64,000 nt of DNA, from contig NZ_JBBYXK010000002.1 in NCBI RefSeq assembly GCF_039655875.1, positions 124,001 to 188,000 on the forward strand, read 5' to 3'. A program made the translations under genes and the position numbers. Source of the stretch: Emcibacter sp. SYSU 3D8 (lineage in GTDB: Bacteria > Pseudomonadota > Alphaproteobacteria > SMXS01). Shown piece after piece: positions 9,281 to 18,641 of the stretch; the first letter of the stretch is position 1; every line of letters begins with the position of its first letter. Under the pieces are notes generated by a model. The model searched no databases. It was not told the origin of the DNA and saw nothing but the letters and a program-made list of their open reading frames with translations.

Positions 9281-10333
9281 GTGAAACCAACCGCCAATCG
9301 CCCGGCGGCGGCAAACCGTTCCGCTTTGGCTGAAAGCGATTTAGATATGGTGGAGATGAACAGACCAGCGCCATCGGAACATGCGATCTTCAAGGCCGGC
9401 CCGGCGACCACCGCCCGCGCCGTGGCGCTGCTGCGCGCCGGACAGCCCCTTGGCCTGCCGACAGAGACAGTCTATGGCCTTGCCGCCGACGCCTGCGATG
9501 ACCGGGCGGTGGCGCGTATCTTCGAAATGAAGGGCCGGCCCACCTTCAACCCGCTGATCATCCATGTGGCGGACATGGCGCAGGCCGAGGCGCTGGTCGA
9601 GCTGACGCCGCTGGCCCGGCGCATCGCCGCGCGGTTCTGGCCCGGTCCCCTGACCCTGGTGCTGCCGCGCCGGACCGGATGCCCGGTTTCGCTGCTCGCT
9701 TCGGCCGGCCTCGACACCCTGGCGATCCGGATGCCGGCCCATCCGGCGGCGCGCGATATCCTGCGCGCCTTCGGCGGACCGCTTGCCGCGCCCAGCGCGA
9801 ACCGGTCGGGCCATGTCAGCCCGACGACGGCCCGGCACGTGATCGAGGAATTGCCCGTCGCCATGGTGGTTGACGGCGGCCCGTGCACGGTCGGCCTGGA
9901 ATCAACCATCGTCGGCTTCGATGGCGAGCGGCCGGTGCTGCTACGCCCCGGCGGAATCGCCGCCGAGGACATCAAGGAACTGGCCGGCGTGGCGTTGCTG
10001 CGCCATGCGCCGGAACAGGGGGTCACGGCGCCGGGACAATTAAGCAGTCATTACGCGCCCGATGCCGCCCTGCGGCTGGATGCACGGGATGTCCGGAGCG
10101 GCGAGGCGCTGCTGGCGTTCGGGGCACCGCTTCCGGGTGCACAGGTCACGCTCAACCTCAGCCCGTCAGGCGACCCGGCCGAGGCGGCAGCCAACCTGTT
10201 CGCCATGCTGCGGGCACTTGACCATCCCGGCGTTACAGCCATTGCCGTCATGCCGATCCCGGAGACCGGCCTCGGCCTTGCCGTCAATGACCGGTTGCGC
10301 CGCGCCGCCGCACCGCGGGAGGGCCGGCCATGA
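9281..10333 (+). CDS. L-threonylcarbamoyladenylate synthase (Sua5/TsaC family)
   Basis: This enzyme makes threonylcarbamoyl-AMP from threonine, bicarbonate and ATP for the t6A37 modification of ANN-decoding tRNAs. The YrdC domain spans roughly residues 40-230, with LPTETVYGLAADA, KGRPTFNPLIIHV, and SANRSGHVSPTTA. A Sua5 C-terminal domain follows, giving the long Sua5 form (350 residues). The GTG at 9281 has GAGAGGAAG at good spacing. ATGs at 9347 or 9356 would remove a disordered leader but have weaker sites. Its stop overlaps the next gene as ATGA, so the two are translationally coupled. Confidence 0.93.
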   Translation: MKPTANRPAAANRSALAESDLDMVEMNRPAPSEHAIFKAGPATTARAVALLRAGQPLGLPTETVYGLAADACDDRAVARIFEMKGRPTFNPLIIHVADMAQAEALVELTPLARRIAARFWPGPLTLVLPRRTGCPVSLLASAGLDTLAIRMPAHPAARDILRAFGGPLAAPSANRSGHVSPTTARHVIEELPVAMVVDGGPCTVGLESTIVGFDGERPVLLRPGGIAAEDIKELAGVALLRHAPEQGVTAPGQLSSHYAPDAALRLDARDVRSGEALLAFGAPLPGAQVTLNLSPSGDPAEAAANLFAMLRALDHPGVTAIAVMPIPETGLGLAVNDRLRRAAAPREGRP

Positions 10334-11745
10334 GCATCGACGCGCTGAAGCGGCTGCTGGGACCGGGCGGCTACATCGACGATCCCGCCGACATGGCGCC
10401 CTACCTGACCGAATGGCGCGACCGCTGGCATGGCGACACGCCGCTGGTCGCGCGGCCCCGCGACACGCCGCAGGTGGCCGCGATCGTTGCCCATTGCGCG
10501 GCAGCGGGCATCAAGCTGGTGCCGCAGGGCGGACATACCGGTCTGTGCGGCGGCGCCATGCCCCATGCCGGCGCCGGCGAGGTAGTCGTGTCGCTGGGGC
10601 GGATGAACCGGGTCCGCGCCGTTGATCCGGAAGGCTTTACCATGACGCTCGAGGCCGGCGTGGTGCTCGCGGCGGCGCAGCAGGCGGCGGTGGAAGCCGA
10701 CCGGCTGTTTCCACTCAGCCTGTCCTCCGAAGGTTCGGCCCAGATCGGCGGCGTGTTGTCGACCAATGCGGGCGGCAATGCGGTGTTGCGCTATGGCAAT
10801 GCCCGCGATCTGGTGCTGGGGCTTGAAGTCGTGCTGGCCGACGGCCGGGTCTGGAATGGCCTGCGCGGCCTGCGCAAGGACAACACCGGCTATGACCTGA
10901 AGCAATTGTTTCTCGGCGCCGAGGGAACCCTTGGGATCATCACGGCGGCCGTGCTGAAGCTTTTCCCGGCGCCGCGGCAGCAGGAAACGGCCCTGGTCGC
11001 AGTGCCGGACGTCGAAGCGGCGATCCGGCTGCTGTCACTGGCGAGGGAAGCGTCAGGCGACCGGGTCAGCAGCTTCGAACTGATCCCGCGCCTGGGCCTG
11101 GAATTCGTGGTGAACCACATGCCGGGGAACCGCGATCCGCTGACTTCGCCGTCGCCCTGGTATGTGCTGATCGACCTGACCACCGCCGCGCCCGGCACGG
11201 ATCTGCAAGGCGCCATGCAATCCCTGCTGGAGCGGGCGCTGGAGCGCGGCCTGGTCGCCGATGCCGCCGTCGCCCGGTCGGTGGCGCAGCGCGCCGACCT
11301 GTGGCGGTTGCGCGAAAGCCTGTCGGAATCGCAGAAATACGAGGGCGGCAGCATCAAGCACGATGTCTCGGTGCCCATCGCACGCATCCCCGAGTTCATC
11401 CGCAAGGCCACCCGTGCCGTCGAGTTGCTGATCCCGGGCATTCGCGCCGTCCCGTTCGGCCATATGGGCGACGGCAACATCCACTTCAACCTGTCGCAGC
11501 CGCTCGGGATAGACAGACAGGTTTTTCTGGATCGCTGGGAGCAAATCAACGTGGTGGTGCACGACATTGTCGCGGCGCTGGAGGGCAGCATCAGCGCCGA
11601 GCATGGCGTGGGCCAGCTCAAGGTCGACGAGATCGTCCGCTACAAGAGCCCGGTGGAGATGGAACTCATGCGGCGTATCAAGCGGGCCATGGACCCGGAC
11701 AACATCCTGAATCCGGGCAAACTTGTCACACTCTCCGACGATTGA
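10330..11745 (+). CDS. FAD-binding oxidoreductase (GlcD / D-2-hydroxyacid dehydrogenase type)
   Basis: A 471-residue flavoprotein of the PCMH/VAO superfamily. The FAD-binding loop is VPQGGHTGLCGGAMP near residue 63. The FAD-linked oxidase C-terminal domain contains PFGHMGDGNIHFNLSQP and SAEHGVGQLK, with the histidines that bind metal and substrate in this family. Relatives oxidise D-lactate, D-2-hydroxyglutarate or other D-2-hydroxyacids. It overlaps the preceding Sua5 gene by four bases, a pairing that looks operonic rather than functional. Confidence 0.92.
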   Translation: MSIDALKRLLGPGGYIDDPADMAPYLTEWRDRWHGDTPLVARPRDTPQVAAIVAHCAAAGIKLVPQGGHTGLCGGAMPHAGAGEVVVSLGRMNRVRAVDPEGFTMTLEAGVVLAAAQQAAVEADRLFPLSLSSEGSAQIGGVLSTNAGGNAVLRYGNARDLVLGLEVVLADGRVWNGLRGLRKDNTGYDLKQLFLGAEGTLGIITAAVLKLFPAPRQQETALVAVPDVEAAIRLLSLAREASGDRVSSFELIPRLGLEFVVNHMPGNRDPLTSPSPWYVLIDLTTAAPGTDLQGAMQSLLERALERGLVADAAVARSVAQRADLWRLRESLSESQKYEGGSIKHDVSVPIARIPEFIRKATRAVELLIPGIRAVPFGHMGDGNIHFNLSQPLGIDRQVFLDRWEQINVVVHDIVAALEGSISAEHGVGQLKVDEIVRYKSPVEMELMRRIKRAMDPDNILNPGKLVTLSDD

Positions 11746-11838
11746 TGCACCAGCCGTGCCCGCATCGCTCATACCGCTGGAAAACAACCGGTCTGCCCGG
11801 GTAAAAAGGGGAACAAGCCTGTTCTCGGGAGGAATTCG

Positions 11839-13593
11839 ATGAAGCGTGGCGTCATGGGCGCCATTGCCGCCGTCGGTATCGCCGCGGCGATCCTGCTCGC
11901 GCTGCCTGCACTCATCGGATATTCGGCCGAGGAATCGCTGCGCGCCACGCTGAAGACCATTTCGCAGCAGGGCGCCTACCGGATCGAGCTGGTCGATTTC
12001 CGGCGCGGCTGGTTCAGCTCCCATGCCCGCAGCAAGCTCGTGCTGGAAGGCCAGTACGCCGACACCCTGGAACAGACACTGGGCCTGGATCCCGGCACGG
12101 CGCTGGAGGTGAGGTTCGCTCACACCATCAGCCATGGCCCGATCCTGCTGCGCGGGGCGTTCCCCTATATCGGCTATGCCTATGCCGAGACCGAGTTACG
12201 CCTGCCCCAGATGATCGAGCAGCTTCTGTCGCAGTATCTGCAGGGCAAGCCCTTCCTGACCTTCCGCACTACATTCGGCCTGTTCGGCCGCTCCACCACG
12301 ATGGTCAGCAACCCGGATTACACGGGCGCGATGGGGCCGCACACATCGGTGCAATGGGACGGCGCCTCGGGCCGGATCGGCGCCGAGCGGCGGGCCTTCA
12401 ATGTGCGGCTCGACATGCCGTTGTTCAAATGGGAGGCCGGCGAACGGCTGTTGTTGCTCCGCGGCATGGCGGTCCGGAGCGCGCAGAAGAAGCGCGGGCG
12501 CCATATCTGGCTCGGCGATACCGACGCGCACGTCAACGAAGTACGGCTGATGAATCCGGAATCCGGCGAATCCGTCCGGATCGACGACCTGGACTACAAG
12601 GTCAGGGCGGCTGCGGACGGCGCCGAGCGCCTGGATGCCAGCGCCGTTTTCGGCATCGGCGCGGCCGAGTTCGAGGGGGGCACCCTGGGCCCAAGCGCCT
12701 GGACCCTCGAAGTCAACAACCTGTCGGTCAGTGCGCTCGACGATGCCTACGACCTGTACAACAAGTTCCTGGATTCCGGCGACCGGCCGCAGGTGCAACG
12801 GGACGTCCTGAACCAGTTCCTCAACACGTCGCTGACCGGACTGTTGTCGTCGCCGGTGGAACTGCGTACCGCTGTCGCCATCAATATCGACGGGCCATTC
12901 GCCATCTACAAGGGCACGACGGCGCTGAGCGTCGACGGCAAGGACGGCGACGTGACCATCGCGATCGATCAGCAGATCGACGCGCTCGACTATGACGAGA
13001 TCAGGATGACCGAGGGCACCGGCCGGCTGCGCCTGGCCCGGCTCGACGGCAACATGCTCGGCGAACTCTATGGCGACTTCGTGCGCATCGTCGCGACGGG
13101 CCTTCCCGAGGCGCAGCAGGAAGAGGAAATGGCCCGCATGATGAGCCAGAAGGGCCCTGCCATCATCCGCCCCCATACCCGGCTCCATCTGGAGAACGTG
13201 GCGATCACCATGCCCGTGGGCACAGCGACCGCGAGCGGCGAACTTGGCTTCAAGGGCGATGCGCCGCTGGATTATTCCTCGGTTGAAAACGTGGTCCGGC
13301 GGCTGGAAGGCTCGCTCAAGGCCCGCGTCTCCAATGACGCCCTGGTCTGGGCGTTGACCCGCAGCAGCGCCCGGACGCTGCGCGCCCGGCTGCGCGAGCA
13401 GGGCCGGGATCTGTCCGAAGACATGATCACGAGCCTGGCCGCCACCACGGCGCGGACCGATCTCGCCAAGCTGGAGCGCCAGTCCGTGGTGCGCAAGGAC
13501 GGCGACGCCTATGTGCTCGAGGCATTGTTCCGCGACGGCAAGGTGGTGCTGAACGGCGTGTCACGCCCCGATCTGGCGCCCAAGGTTCCATGA
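11839..13593 (+). CDS. DUF945 (YdgA-type) exported or inner-membrane protein
   Basis: A 584-residue protein of the DUF945/YdgA family. A single hydrophobic N-terminal segment (about residues 5-27) is followed by a long beta-rich body. The typical opening is a Tyr and two Glu after the anchor, then YRIELVDFRRGWFSSHARSKL, which matches the family's repeated 'Y.R.WF.S.A' pattern. The function is not established. GGGAGGAATTCG precedes the ATG. The stop codon overlaps the start of a 42-residue membrane ORF. Confidence 0.82.
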   Translation: MKRGVMGAIAAVGIAAAILLALPALIGYSAEESLRATLKTISQQGAYRIELVDFRRGWFSSHARSKLVLEGQYADTLEQTLGLDPGTALEVRFAHTISHGPILLRGAFPYIGYAYAETELRLPQMIEQLLSQYLQGKPFLTFRTTFGLFGRSTTMVSNPDYTGAMGPHTSVQWDGASGRIGAERRAFNVRLDMPLFKWEAGERLLLLRGMAVRSAQKKRGRHIWLGDTDAHVNEVRLMNPESGESVRIDDLDYKVRAAADGAERLDASAVFGIGAAEFEGGTLGPSAWTLEVNNLSVSALDDAYDLYNKFLDSGDRPQVQRDVLNQFLNTSLTGLLSSPVELRTAVAINIDGPFAIYKGTTALSVDGKDGDVTIAIDQQIDALDYDEIRMTEGTGRLRLARLDGNMLGELYGDFVRIVATGLPEAQQEEEMARMMSQKGPAIIRPHTRLHLENVAITMPVGTATASGELGFKGDAPLDYSSVENVVRRLEGSLKARVSNDALVWALTRSSARTLRARLREQGRDLSEDMITSLAATTARTDLAKLERQSVVRKDGDAYVLEALFRDGKVVLNGVSRPDLAPKVP

Positions 13594-13718
13594 CCTTGTG
13601 GACGCGTATCAAGCGTCACCTGAAGGTGGCCGGCATCGCCGCCGCCTTCGGCCTGACCGGCTACATGATCCTGATGGGTCTGAGCCACATCGCCTGGCAC
13701 TTCGGCTTTCATACCTGA
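13590..13718 (+). CDS. Small single-pass membrane protein coupled to the DUF945 gene
   Basis: A 42-codon frame starts in the ATGA overlap with the preceding DUF945 stop. It reads MTLWTRIKRHLKVAGIAA and continues with one hydrophobic helix (about residues 12-36) flanked by basic residues on the N-terminal side, ending HFGFHT. The four-base overlap, the positive-inside charge and the stop just before a convergent gene support a real gene. I do not recognise a family. It may be a small partner of the DUF945 protein. Confidence 0.55.
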   Translation: MTLWTRIKRHLKVAGIAAAFGLTGYMILMGLSHIAWHFGFHT

Positions 13719-13760
13719 GCCTGACCGGCCCCGCCGGTAACGCTGGCTGTTGCGCGGGCG

Positions 13761-14450
13761 TCAGGGGCGACGCAGCCGGCGGTACATCAGCGTCAGCAAT
13801 TCCGACATTTCGCCCATCACCCGCGACATCCGCGCCTGATCCTGGCGGAGCTGGTCCACCTCCCGCGGCGGCGCGGGCTCGGCGGCCGCGGCCTGGGGGC
13901 CCGGCAACCCCAGCTTGACCACGTCCTGCAACGTCTTGTGCGCCTGCTGCAGCAGAATGTCCTTGCGGCGCATTTCGTCGGCATGCTGCTGGCGGGTTGC
14001 GACCAGTTCGGACCGCAGAAACTCGATTTCGGCGGTCATGCTGCGGTGATGGCGCTCGATCCCCTCGAGCAGGGGCGTGAGCTGGCGCCCCAGCGCTTCG
14101 GGAGGCGCGGGCTGCTCGGATTCGTGGGGGCTTGCCTTCGTGGCCTTGGCGCGCAGCGCCGCATTCTCGCGCTCCAGGCGCTCCCTGGCCTTGCGGCGCA
14201 GATCCTGCTTTTCCTGTGCCGCATGGGCCCGGGCGGCAGCAGCCGCCTGGACCTCGGGGTCCAGGTAAACGAACCAGTTGTTGCCTATTTTCGTCGCCCG
14301 CAGCTTGCCCTTCTTGACCTGTTTGAGCAGGTCCCGCGGCTGTGTATCCAGCACGCCGGCAGCGTCCTTGAGGGTGGCCCAGCGGCCCAGAGCGGGGTCG
14401 ACGGCAGAGTCTATCAAGCAATACTCGCACTTGGGTGGCGGTCCCGGCAT
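13761..14450 (-). CDS. Helix-turn-helix plus coiled-coil protein, unknown function
   Basis: A 229-residue protein. Residues 20-62 (RWATLKDAAGVLDTQPRDLL and following) look like an excisionase/MerR-like winged HTH with a tyrosine-containing wing. A charged helical stretch (about residues 68-180) rich in Glu, Arg and Gln is probably coiled coil, and the C-terminus is basic. It could be a DNA-binding structural or partition-like protein. It is divergent from the hydrolase at 14480 with only 29 bases between starts, so their promoters overlap the coding regions or each other. Confidence 0.6.
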   Translation of the reverse strand: MPGPPPKCEYCLIDSAVDPALGRWATLKDAAGVLDTQPRDLLKQVKKGKLRATKIGNNWFVYLDPEVQAAAAARAHAAQEKQDLRRKARERLERENAALRAKATKASPHESEQPAPPEALGRQLTPLLEGIERHHRSMTAEIEFLRSELVATRQQHADEMRRKDILLQQAHKTLQDVVKLGLPGPQAAAAEPAPPREVDQLRQDQARMSRVMGEMSELLTLMYRRLRRP

Positions 14451-14479
14451 ACTCGCACAACTCCAGGAAGGGAACCAGC

Positions 14480-15358
14480 ATGTCCGGCACCGCCGCCCCC
14501 GAACGTACCGCCACCTACCGCTCGGCCGACGGCCTGGAACTGTTCTACCGGGATTTCGGCGACGCCGCGGCCAAGGGCACGCCGGTGCTCTGCCTGCCCG
14601 GCCTGACCCGCAACTCGCGGGATTTCGTCACGCTGGCGACGCGGCTTTCGGCGGACCGCCGGGTGATCTGTCCGGACCTGCGCGGGCGCGGCTTCTCGGC
14701 CTATGATCCGGCCTACCAGAACTATGCGCCCGGCGTCTATGTGAAGGACGCCCTGACCCTGCTGGCCGAACTGGGCATCGACCGGTTCGTGGCGATCGGC
14801 ACGTCGCTGGGCGGCGTGATCACCATGGTGCTGGCGGGCGTCAAGTCGGTCACTTTGGCGGGCGCGGTGCTGAACGATGTGGGGCCGGTGCTTGGCCCGG
14901 GCATCGCCCGTATCCAGTCCTATACGGGCAAGGCCGATCCGGTGGCGACCTGGGACGACGCCGTGGAGCAGGCGAAATTCGTCTATGGCCCGTCGCTGAC
15001 AGGACTTTCCGACGCGGATTGGGCTGCCTTCGCCCGGCGCGGGTACCGCGAGGACGGCGGCATCATCCGCCTGGATTACGACCCCAGGATCGGCGACGCC
15101 ATCCGAGAAGCGCCGCCGCCCGCGCCGGATGCCGATCCCTGGCCGTTGTTCGAGCGCCTGAAGGACGTGCCGACCGTGGTGCTGCGCGGCGCGCTTTCCG
15201 ACATCCTGGAGCAGGACGTGTTCGAGGACATGGGCCGGAGGATCTCCGATGCCCGGCTGGTGCTGGTCCCGGACCGCGGCCACGTACCGCTGCTCGACGA
15301 GCCGGACGTGACGCCGGCCATCGACCAGTTGCTCAGGGACGCGGACGCGGCGGGCTGA
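14480..15358 (+). CDS. Alpha/beta-fold hydrolase
   Basis: A 292-residue alpha/beta hydrolase. The oxyanion segment is CLPGLTRNSRDF, the nucleophile elbow is IGTSLGGVI (Ser near residue 100), an acid lies in LRGALSDIL, and the catalytic His is in DRGHVPLLDEP. The substrate is unknown; the family covers esterases, lactonases and haloperoxidases. An open frame extends to 14435, but the ATG at 14480 has AGGAAGGG at ideal spacing. Confidence 0.88.
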   Translation: MSGTAAPERTATYRSADGLELFYRDFGDAAAKGTPVLCLPGLTRNSRDFVTLATRLSADRRVICPDLRGRGFSAYDPAYQNYAPGVYVKDALTLLAELGIDRFVAIGTSLGGVITMVLAGVKSVTLAGAVLNDVGPVLGPGIARIQSYTGKADPVATWDDAVEQAKFVYGPSLTGLSDADWAAFARRGYREDGGIIRLDYDPRIGDAIREAPPPAPDADPWPLFERLKDVPTVVLRGALSDILEQDVFEDMGRRISDARLVLVPDRGHVPLLDEPDVTPAIDQLLRDADAAG

Positions 15359-15361
15359 GCC

Positions 15362-15886
15362 TTACCGGTAAGGCCGCTGCCCGCCCAGGCGCGCGTCGCG
15401 GGCCGGCGGACTTTCCATCTCGATGATGTCGACCTTCCGGGCGTGCAGATCGGCGCCCACATATTGCTGGTAGGTGAGCGGCACCGGCTGGCGTCCGCCG
15501 AGCTGGGCATAGACCTCGTCGCACATCGTATCGACCGGGCGGCCGTTCTCTTCGATGGTGCAGGGGAAGTTGACCTGCAGGTCACGGCCGGCAAGGCGCT
15601 GGCAGCGGCTCATCTGGGTGGCGAATCTGGGGTCGTAGGGCGGCAGCTTCTGCTTGATCGCCGTCGCGAAGCTCATCTGGCTCATGGCCAGGGCTTGATC
15701 CATGCAGATCTTCATCTTCGGCGGCAGCATCACCCAGGCCTCCTGCGCCGCCCTTTCCTTCTTGCCCCTGGCCTCGACCATGGACGGATCGTTGATGTAC
15801 TGCGCCTGTGCGCTGGACGCGATCAGCGCCAGCATGATGCCGGCCGCAATGGCCATGCCCCGATTGCGAATTCCGTGACCGACCAT
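15362..15886 (-). CDS. Exported hypothetical protein with conserved cysteines
   Basis: A 174-residue protein with a signal peptide: basic start MVGHGIRNRG, hydrophobic core, and a likely cleavage after SSAQA near residue 27. The mature part holds cysteines in KICMDQA, MSRCQRL, NFPCTIEE and DTMCDEV, which could form two disulfides in the periplasm. I do not recognise the family. The start at 15886 follows GAGGGG, and the upstream in-frame ATG at 15907 has none. It converges tail-to-tail with the hydrolase, three bases apart. Confidence 0.65.
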   Translation of the reverse strand: MVGHGIRNRGMAIAAGIMLALIASSAQAQYINDPSMVEARGKKERAAQEAWVMLPPKMKICMDQALAMSQMSFATAIKQKLPPYDPRFATQMSRCQRLAGRDLQVNFPCTIEENGRPVDTMCDEVYAQLGGRQPVPLTYQQYVGADLHARKVDIIEMESPPARDARLGGQRPYR

Positions 15887-15961
15887 GTTCAACCCCTCGC
15901 TGGTCATTTCAGCGGTAAGATAGCAGATGGCGGCGGCAGGAAACTACGGTCTTGCCGAGCC

Positions 15962-16801
15962 TCAATCCATCCTGAGGCCGCCGTCCACGTTCAGGGTCTG
16001 GCCGGTGACATAGGAGGCATCGGGACTGCACAGGAACGCCACCGCCGCCGCCTGTTCCGACGGCTGGCCCTGGCGGCCCATGGGAATGGCGACGCGCACG
16101 CCCTTCTTCACCTCGGTGAAGTCGCGCTGGTACAACTCGGCCGAGCGCTTGAAGGTGCTGTCCATCATGTCGGTGTCGGTGGAGCCGGGGCAGACGCAGT
16201 TGACGCGGATGCCCTGCTTGGCCAGTTCGATGGCCATCTGCTGGGTCAGGCCGATCACCGCGAATTTGGACGCGCAATAGGCGCCGTAGAGAGGCAGGCC
16301 GACCCGGCCGGCCATGGACGAGATGTTGACGATGGCGCCGCCATTGCCGGACTTCAGCATGGCTTTCGCGCCCAGCTTCGACACCAGGTAGACGCCGTTC
16401 AAATTGACGTCGACGGTCGAGTACCAGAGCTCGTCCGACATCTCGATGATCGACGCCGCGCCCGCGTCGCTGGGCACGCCGGCATTGTTCACGACCGCAT
16501 AGACCGGGCCGAGCTGCTTCTCGGTTTCGGCCATCAGATTCTCGACCTGGTCGCGCTTGGTGACGTCGCACAGGATGGCGGCCGCCTTGCGGCCCATGGC
16601 GCGAATTTCCTCGGCGACACTTTCGGCGGCTTTCCAGCCTTCCGCCTTTTCGTGATCCGGATAGGTCGACGGGTCGCGCGGGAACGCGGACACCGCCACG
16701 TCGAAACCGTCCTGCGCCAGCCTGAGCGCGATGGCGCGTCCCAGGCCGCGCTTGCGGCCCGCGCCGGTGACGATGGCTACCTTGCCGTTGGAATCCGCCA
16801 T
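15962..16801 (-). CDS. SDR family NAD(P)-dependent oxidoreductase
   Basis: A 279-residue short-chain dehydrogenase. The nucleotide loop is [14 protein letters not shown], with two extra residues compared with the usual TGxxxGxG. NNAGVPSD follows, and the catalytic Ser and YCASK tyrosine/lysine ([18 protein letters not shown]) are present. PG motif residues CPGSTDTDM come later. The true ATG at 16801 follows AGGGAGAGATC; a longer frame to 16912 lacks support. It shares a transcription unit with the upstream GST gene. Confidence 0.9.
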   Translation of the reverse strand: MADSNGKVAIVTGAGRKRGLGRAIALRLAQDGFDVAVSAFPRDPSTYPDHEKAEGWKAAESVAEEIRAMGRKAAAILCDVTKRDQVENLMAETEKQLGPVYAVVNNAGVPSDAGAASIIEMSDELWYSTVDVNLNGVYLVSKLGAKAMLKSGNGGAIVNISSMAGRVGLPLYGAYCASKFAVIGLTQQMAIELAKQGIRVNCVCPGSTDTDMMDSTFKRSAELYQRDFTEVKKGVRVAIPMGRQGQPSEQAAAVAFLCSPDASYVTGQTLNVDGGLRMD

Positions 16802-16818
16802 GATGATCTCTCCCTTGT

Positions 16819-17472
16819 CTAGGATGCGCGTGCGGCCAGCATGGCCTTGAAGGTGGTATCCATGTCGTCGAGGATGCGGCCGCAAATCTGATGCTTGCTC
16901 ATGTTCCACCAATAGGCATCGAGCTTGGGATAGCCGGCCAGCGGCTCGCTGTCGCCAAAATGCGACATGATGTAGTGGACGAAGAACAGGATCGGCGGGA
17001 TGGCGCAGTCGGCCAGCGTCAACTCGCCGCCGACGGCGAATTCCTCGCCCTCCATGAATCCTTCCAGCAACGCCAGGCCGCTGCGGGTGCCGGCAAGGCC
17101 AGTGTCTGAAAGCGCCTTTTGCCGCGTCACCGGATTGAGCTGGGGAAACAGGCTGAACATGGGAACGACGATGTAGATATCGCCGACACGGTTGATCAGC
17201 CGGACCCTGCCGCGGGCGGCCAGATCCGCCGGCAACAACGGCTTCTGCGGAAATTTTTCCTCGATATATTCGCAGATCACTTCGGATTCCGGCAGGGTGA
17301 CGCCGCCATCGACCATGGCTGGCACCTTGCCGATGGGATTGATCCGCAGATAGTCCTCGGACCGGGTCGACCCGCCCGGCGGCAGCTCCTGCTCATAGGC
17401 AACGCCCTTGTGATGCAGTGCCGCGCGCACGCGGGATACGAAGGGCGAAAACGACGGCCCGTAAATCTTCAT
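16819..17472 (-). CDS. Glutathione S-transferase family protein
   Basis: A 217-residue GST. The thioredoxin-like N-domain begins [20 protein letters not shown] and carries the glutathione-binding [13 protein letters not shown] and [15 protein letters not shown]. The helical C-domain follows. GGGGA lies before the ATG at 17472. It is followed after 17 bases by the SDR gene, so the two may act on one substrate, which cannot be named from sequence. Confidence 0.9.
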   Translation of the reverse strand: MKIYGPSFSPFVSRVRAALHHKGVAYEQELPPGGSTRSEDYLRINPIGKVPAMVDGGVTLPESEVICEYIEEKFPQKPLLPADLAARGRVRLINRVGDIYIVVPMFSLFPQLNPVTRQKALSDTGLAGTRSGLALLEGFMEGEEFAVGGELTLADCAIPPILFFVHYIMSHFGDSEPLAGYPKLDAYWWNMSKHQICGRILDDMDTTFKAMLAARAS

Positions 17473-17557
17473 CAATTTCCCCGTTCAGGTCCGGGGCCAA
17501 TTTGTAATGGGCTTTCGGGTGCGGGGAAACGGGAAAGCGGCCTGCCGCGCTATGGCT

Positions 17558-18595
17558 TCAGGCCGCGACCTCCAAAGGGGCGAGGTTCTCCACGAATTGA
17601 CGGGTGCAGGCCTCCCAGCTGAAGGTCTGGGCGAAGGCGAGGCAAGCCTGCGGGTCGAGCCTGAGGGCGCCGGCGATGGCGGTGCCCAGATCGTCGGACA
17701 GGCAGCCGACGGCATCGCGTGCCGCATGATCCTCGCGGCAGGCCTTCTCGCCCAGCACGTCGAGCGGCCCCGGCACCGGATAGGCGGCCACGGGCACGCC
17801 GCAGGCCAGCGCCTCAAGGATTACGAGACCGAACGTGTCGGTCCTGCTGGGAAACACGAACACGTCGCTCTGGGCGTAATAATCGGCCAGTTCCGCGCCC
17901 TGTTTGACGCCGGTAAAGATGACGTCGGGATATTCGGCGCGGAGTTCGTCGAGCTGGGGACCGTCGCCGACGACGACCTTGGTGCCCGGCAGGTCAAGAC
18001 TGACGAAGGCCTCCAGGTTCTTCTCGACCGCGACCCGCCCCACATAGGTATAGACCGGCCGCAGCAGATCGAGGTCGGTCTTCTCGCGGGGATGGAACAC
18101 CGTCATGTCGACGCCGCGCGAGAACAGGGCGGTGCGGCCAAAGCCCCGCTCCTCCAGTTCCCGGCGCAGGGATTCGGTGGCGGCCATCACCCGGTCCGAC
18201 GGCTTGTGGAACCGGCGCAGCATGGCATATCCCCACGACAGCGGGATGTGGAACCGGGCGGCGATGTATTCGGCAAACCTGGTATGGAACGCGGTGGTGA
18301 AGCTGAGATCGGCCTTGAGGCAGATGCGCCGCGCCGTCCAGCCCAGCGGGCCCTCGGTGGCGATGTGGACCGCGTCGGGCGCGAAATCGGCGATCATCGC
18401 CCGTAGCCGCCGGCGCGGCAGCACCGCCAGCCGGATCTCCGGATAGGTCGGCATGGCCATGGTGCGGAACAGGTCGGGCGTGATCATCAACACCTCGTGT
18501 CCGAGCTTCAGCAATTCGGTCCGGGTGGTGTCCAGCGTACGCACCACGCCGTTGACCTGGGGGAACCAGGCATCGCTGACGATGCAGATCTTCAT
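17558..18595 (-). CDS. GT4 glycosyltransferase, likely diacylglycerol glycosyltransferase (Agt-like)
   Basis: A 345-residue GT-B enzyme of family GT4. The N-domain opens KICIVSDAWFPQVNGVVRTL, the acceptor-loop style of lipid glycosyltransferases. The donor-site EX7E motif is in SRTDTFGLVILEALACGVP. It lies 46 bases downstream of a PlcP-like metallophosphoesterase. In marine and soil alphaproteobacteria, plcP-agt pairs replace phospholipids with glycolipids under phosphate limitation, so I infer glycosylation of diacylglycerol. The sugar donor cannot be told. Confidence 0.82.
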   Translation of the reverse strand: MKICIVSDAWFPQVNGVVRTLDTTRTELLKLGHEVLMITPDLFRTMAMPTYPEIRLAVLPRRRLRAMIADFAPDAVHIATEGPLGWTARRICLKADLSFTTAFHTRFAEYIAARFHIPLSWGYAMLRRFHKPSDRVMAATESLRRELEERGFGRTALFSRGVDMTVFHPREKTDLDLLRPVYTYVGRVAVEKNLEAFVSLDLPGTKVVVGDGPQLDELRAEYPDVIFTGVKQGAELADYYAQSDVFVFPSRTDTFGLVILEALACGVPVAAYPVPGPLDVLGEKACREDHAARDAVGCLSDDLGTAIAGALRLDPQACLAFAQTFSWEACTRQFVENLAPLEVAA

Positions 18596-18641
18596 GAACG
18601 GTCCTCGTCTGGAACATGTCCGGGAAAGGGAGGTCGCGCCA

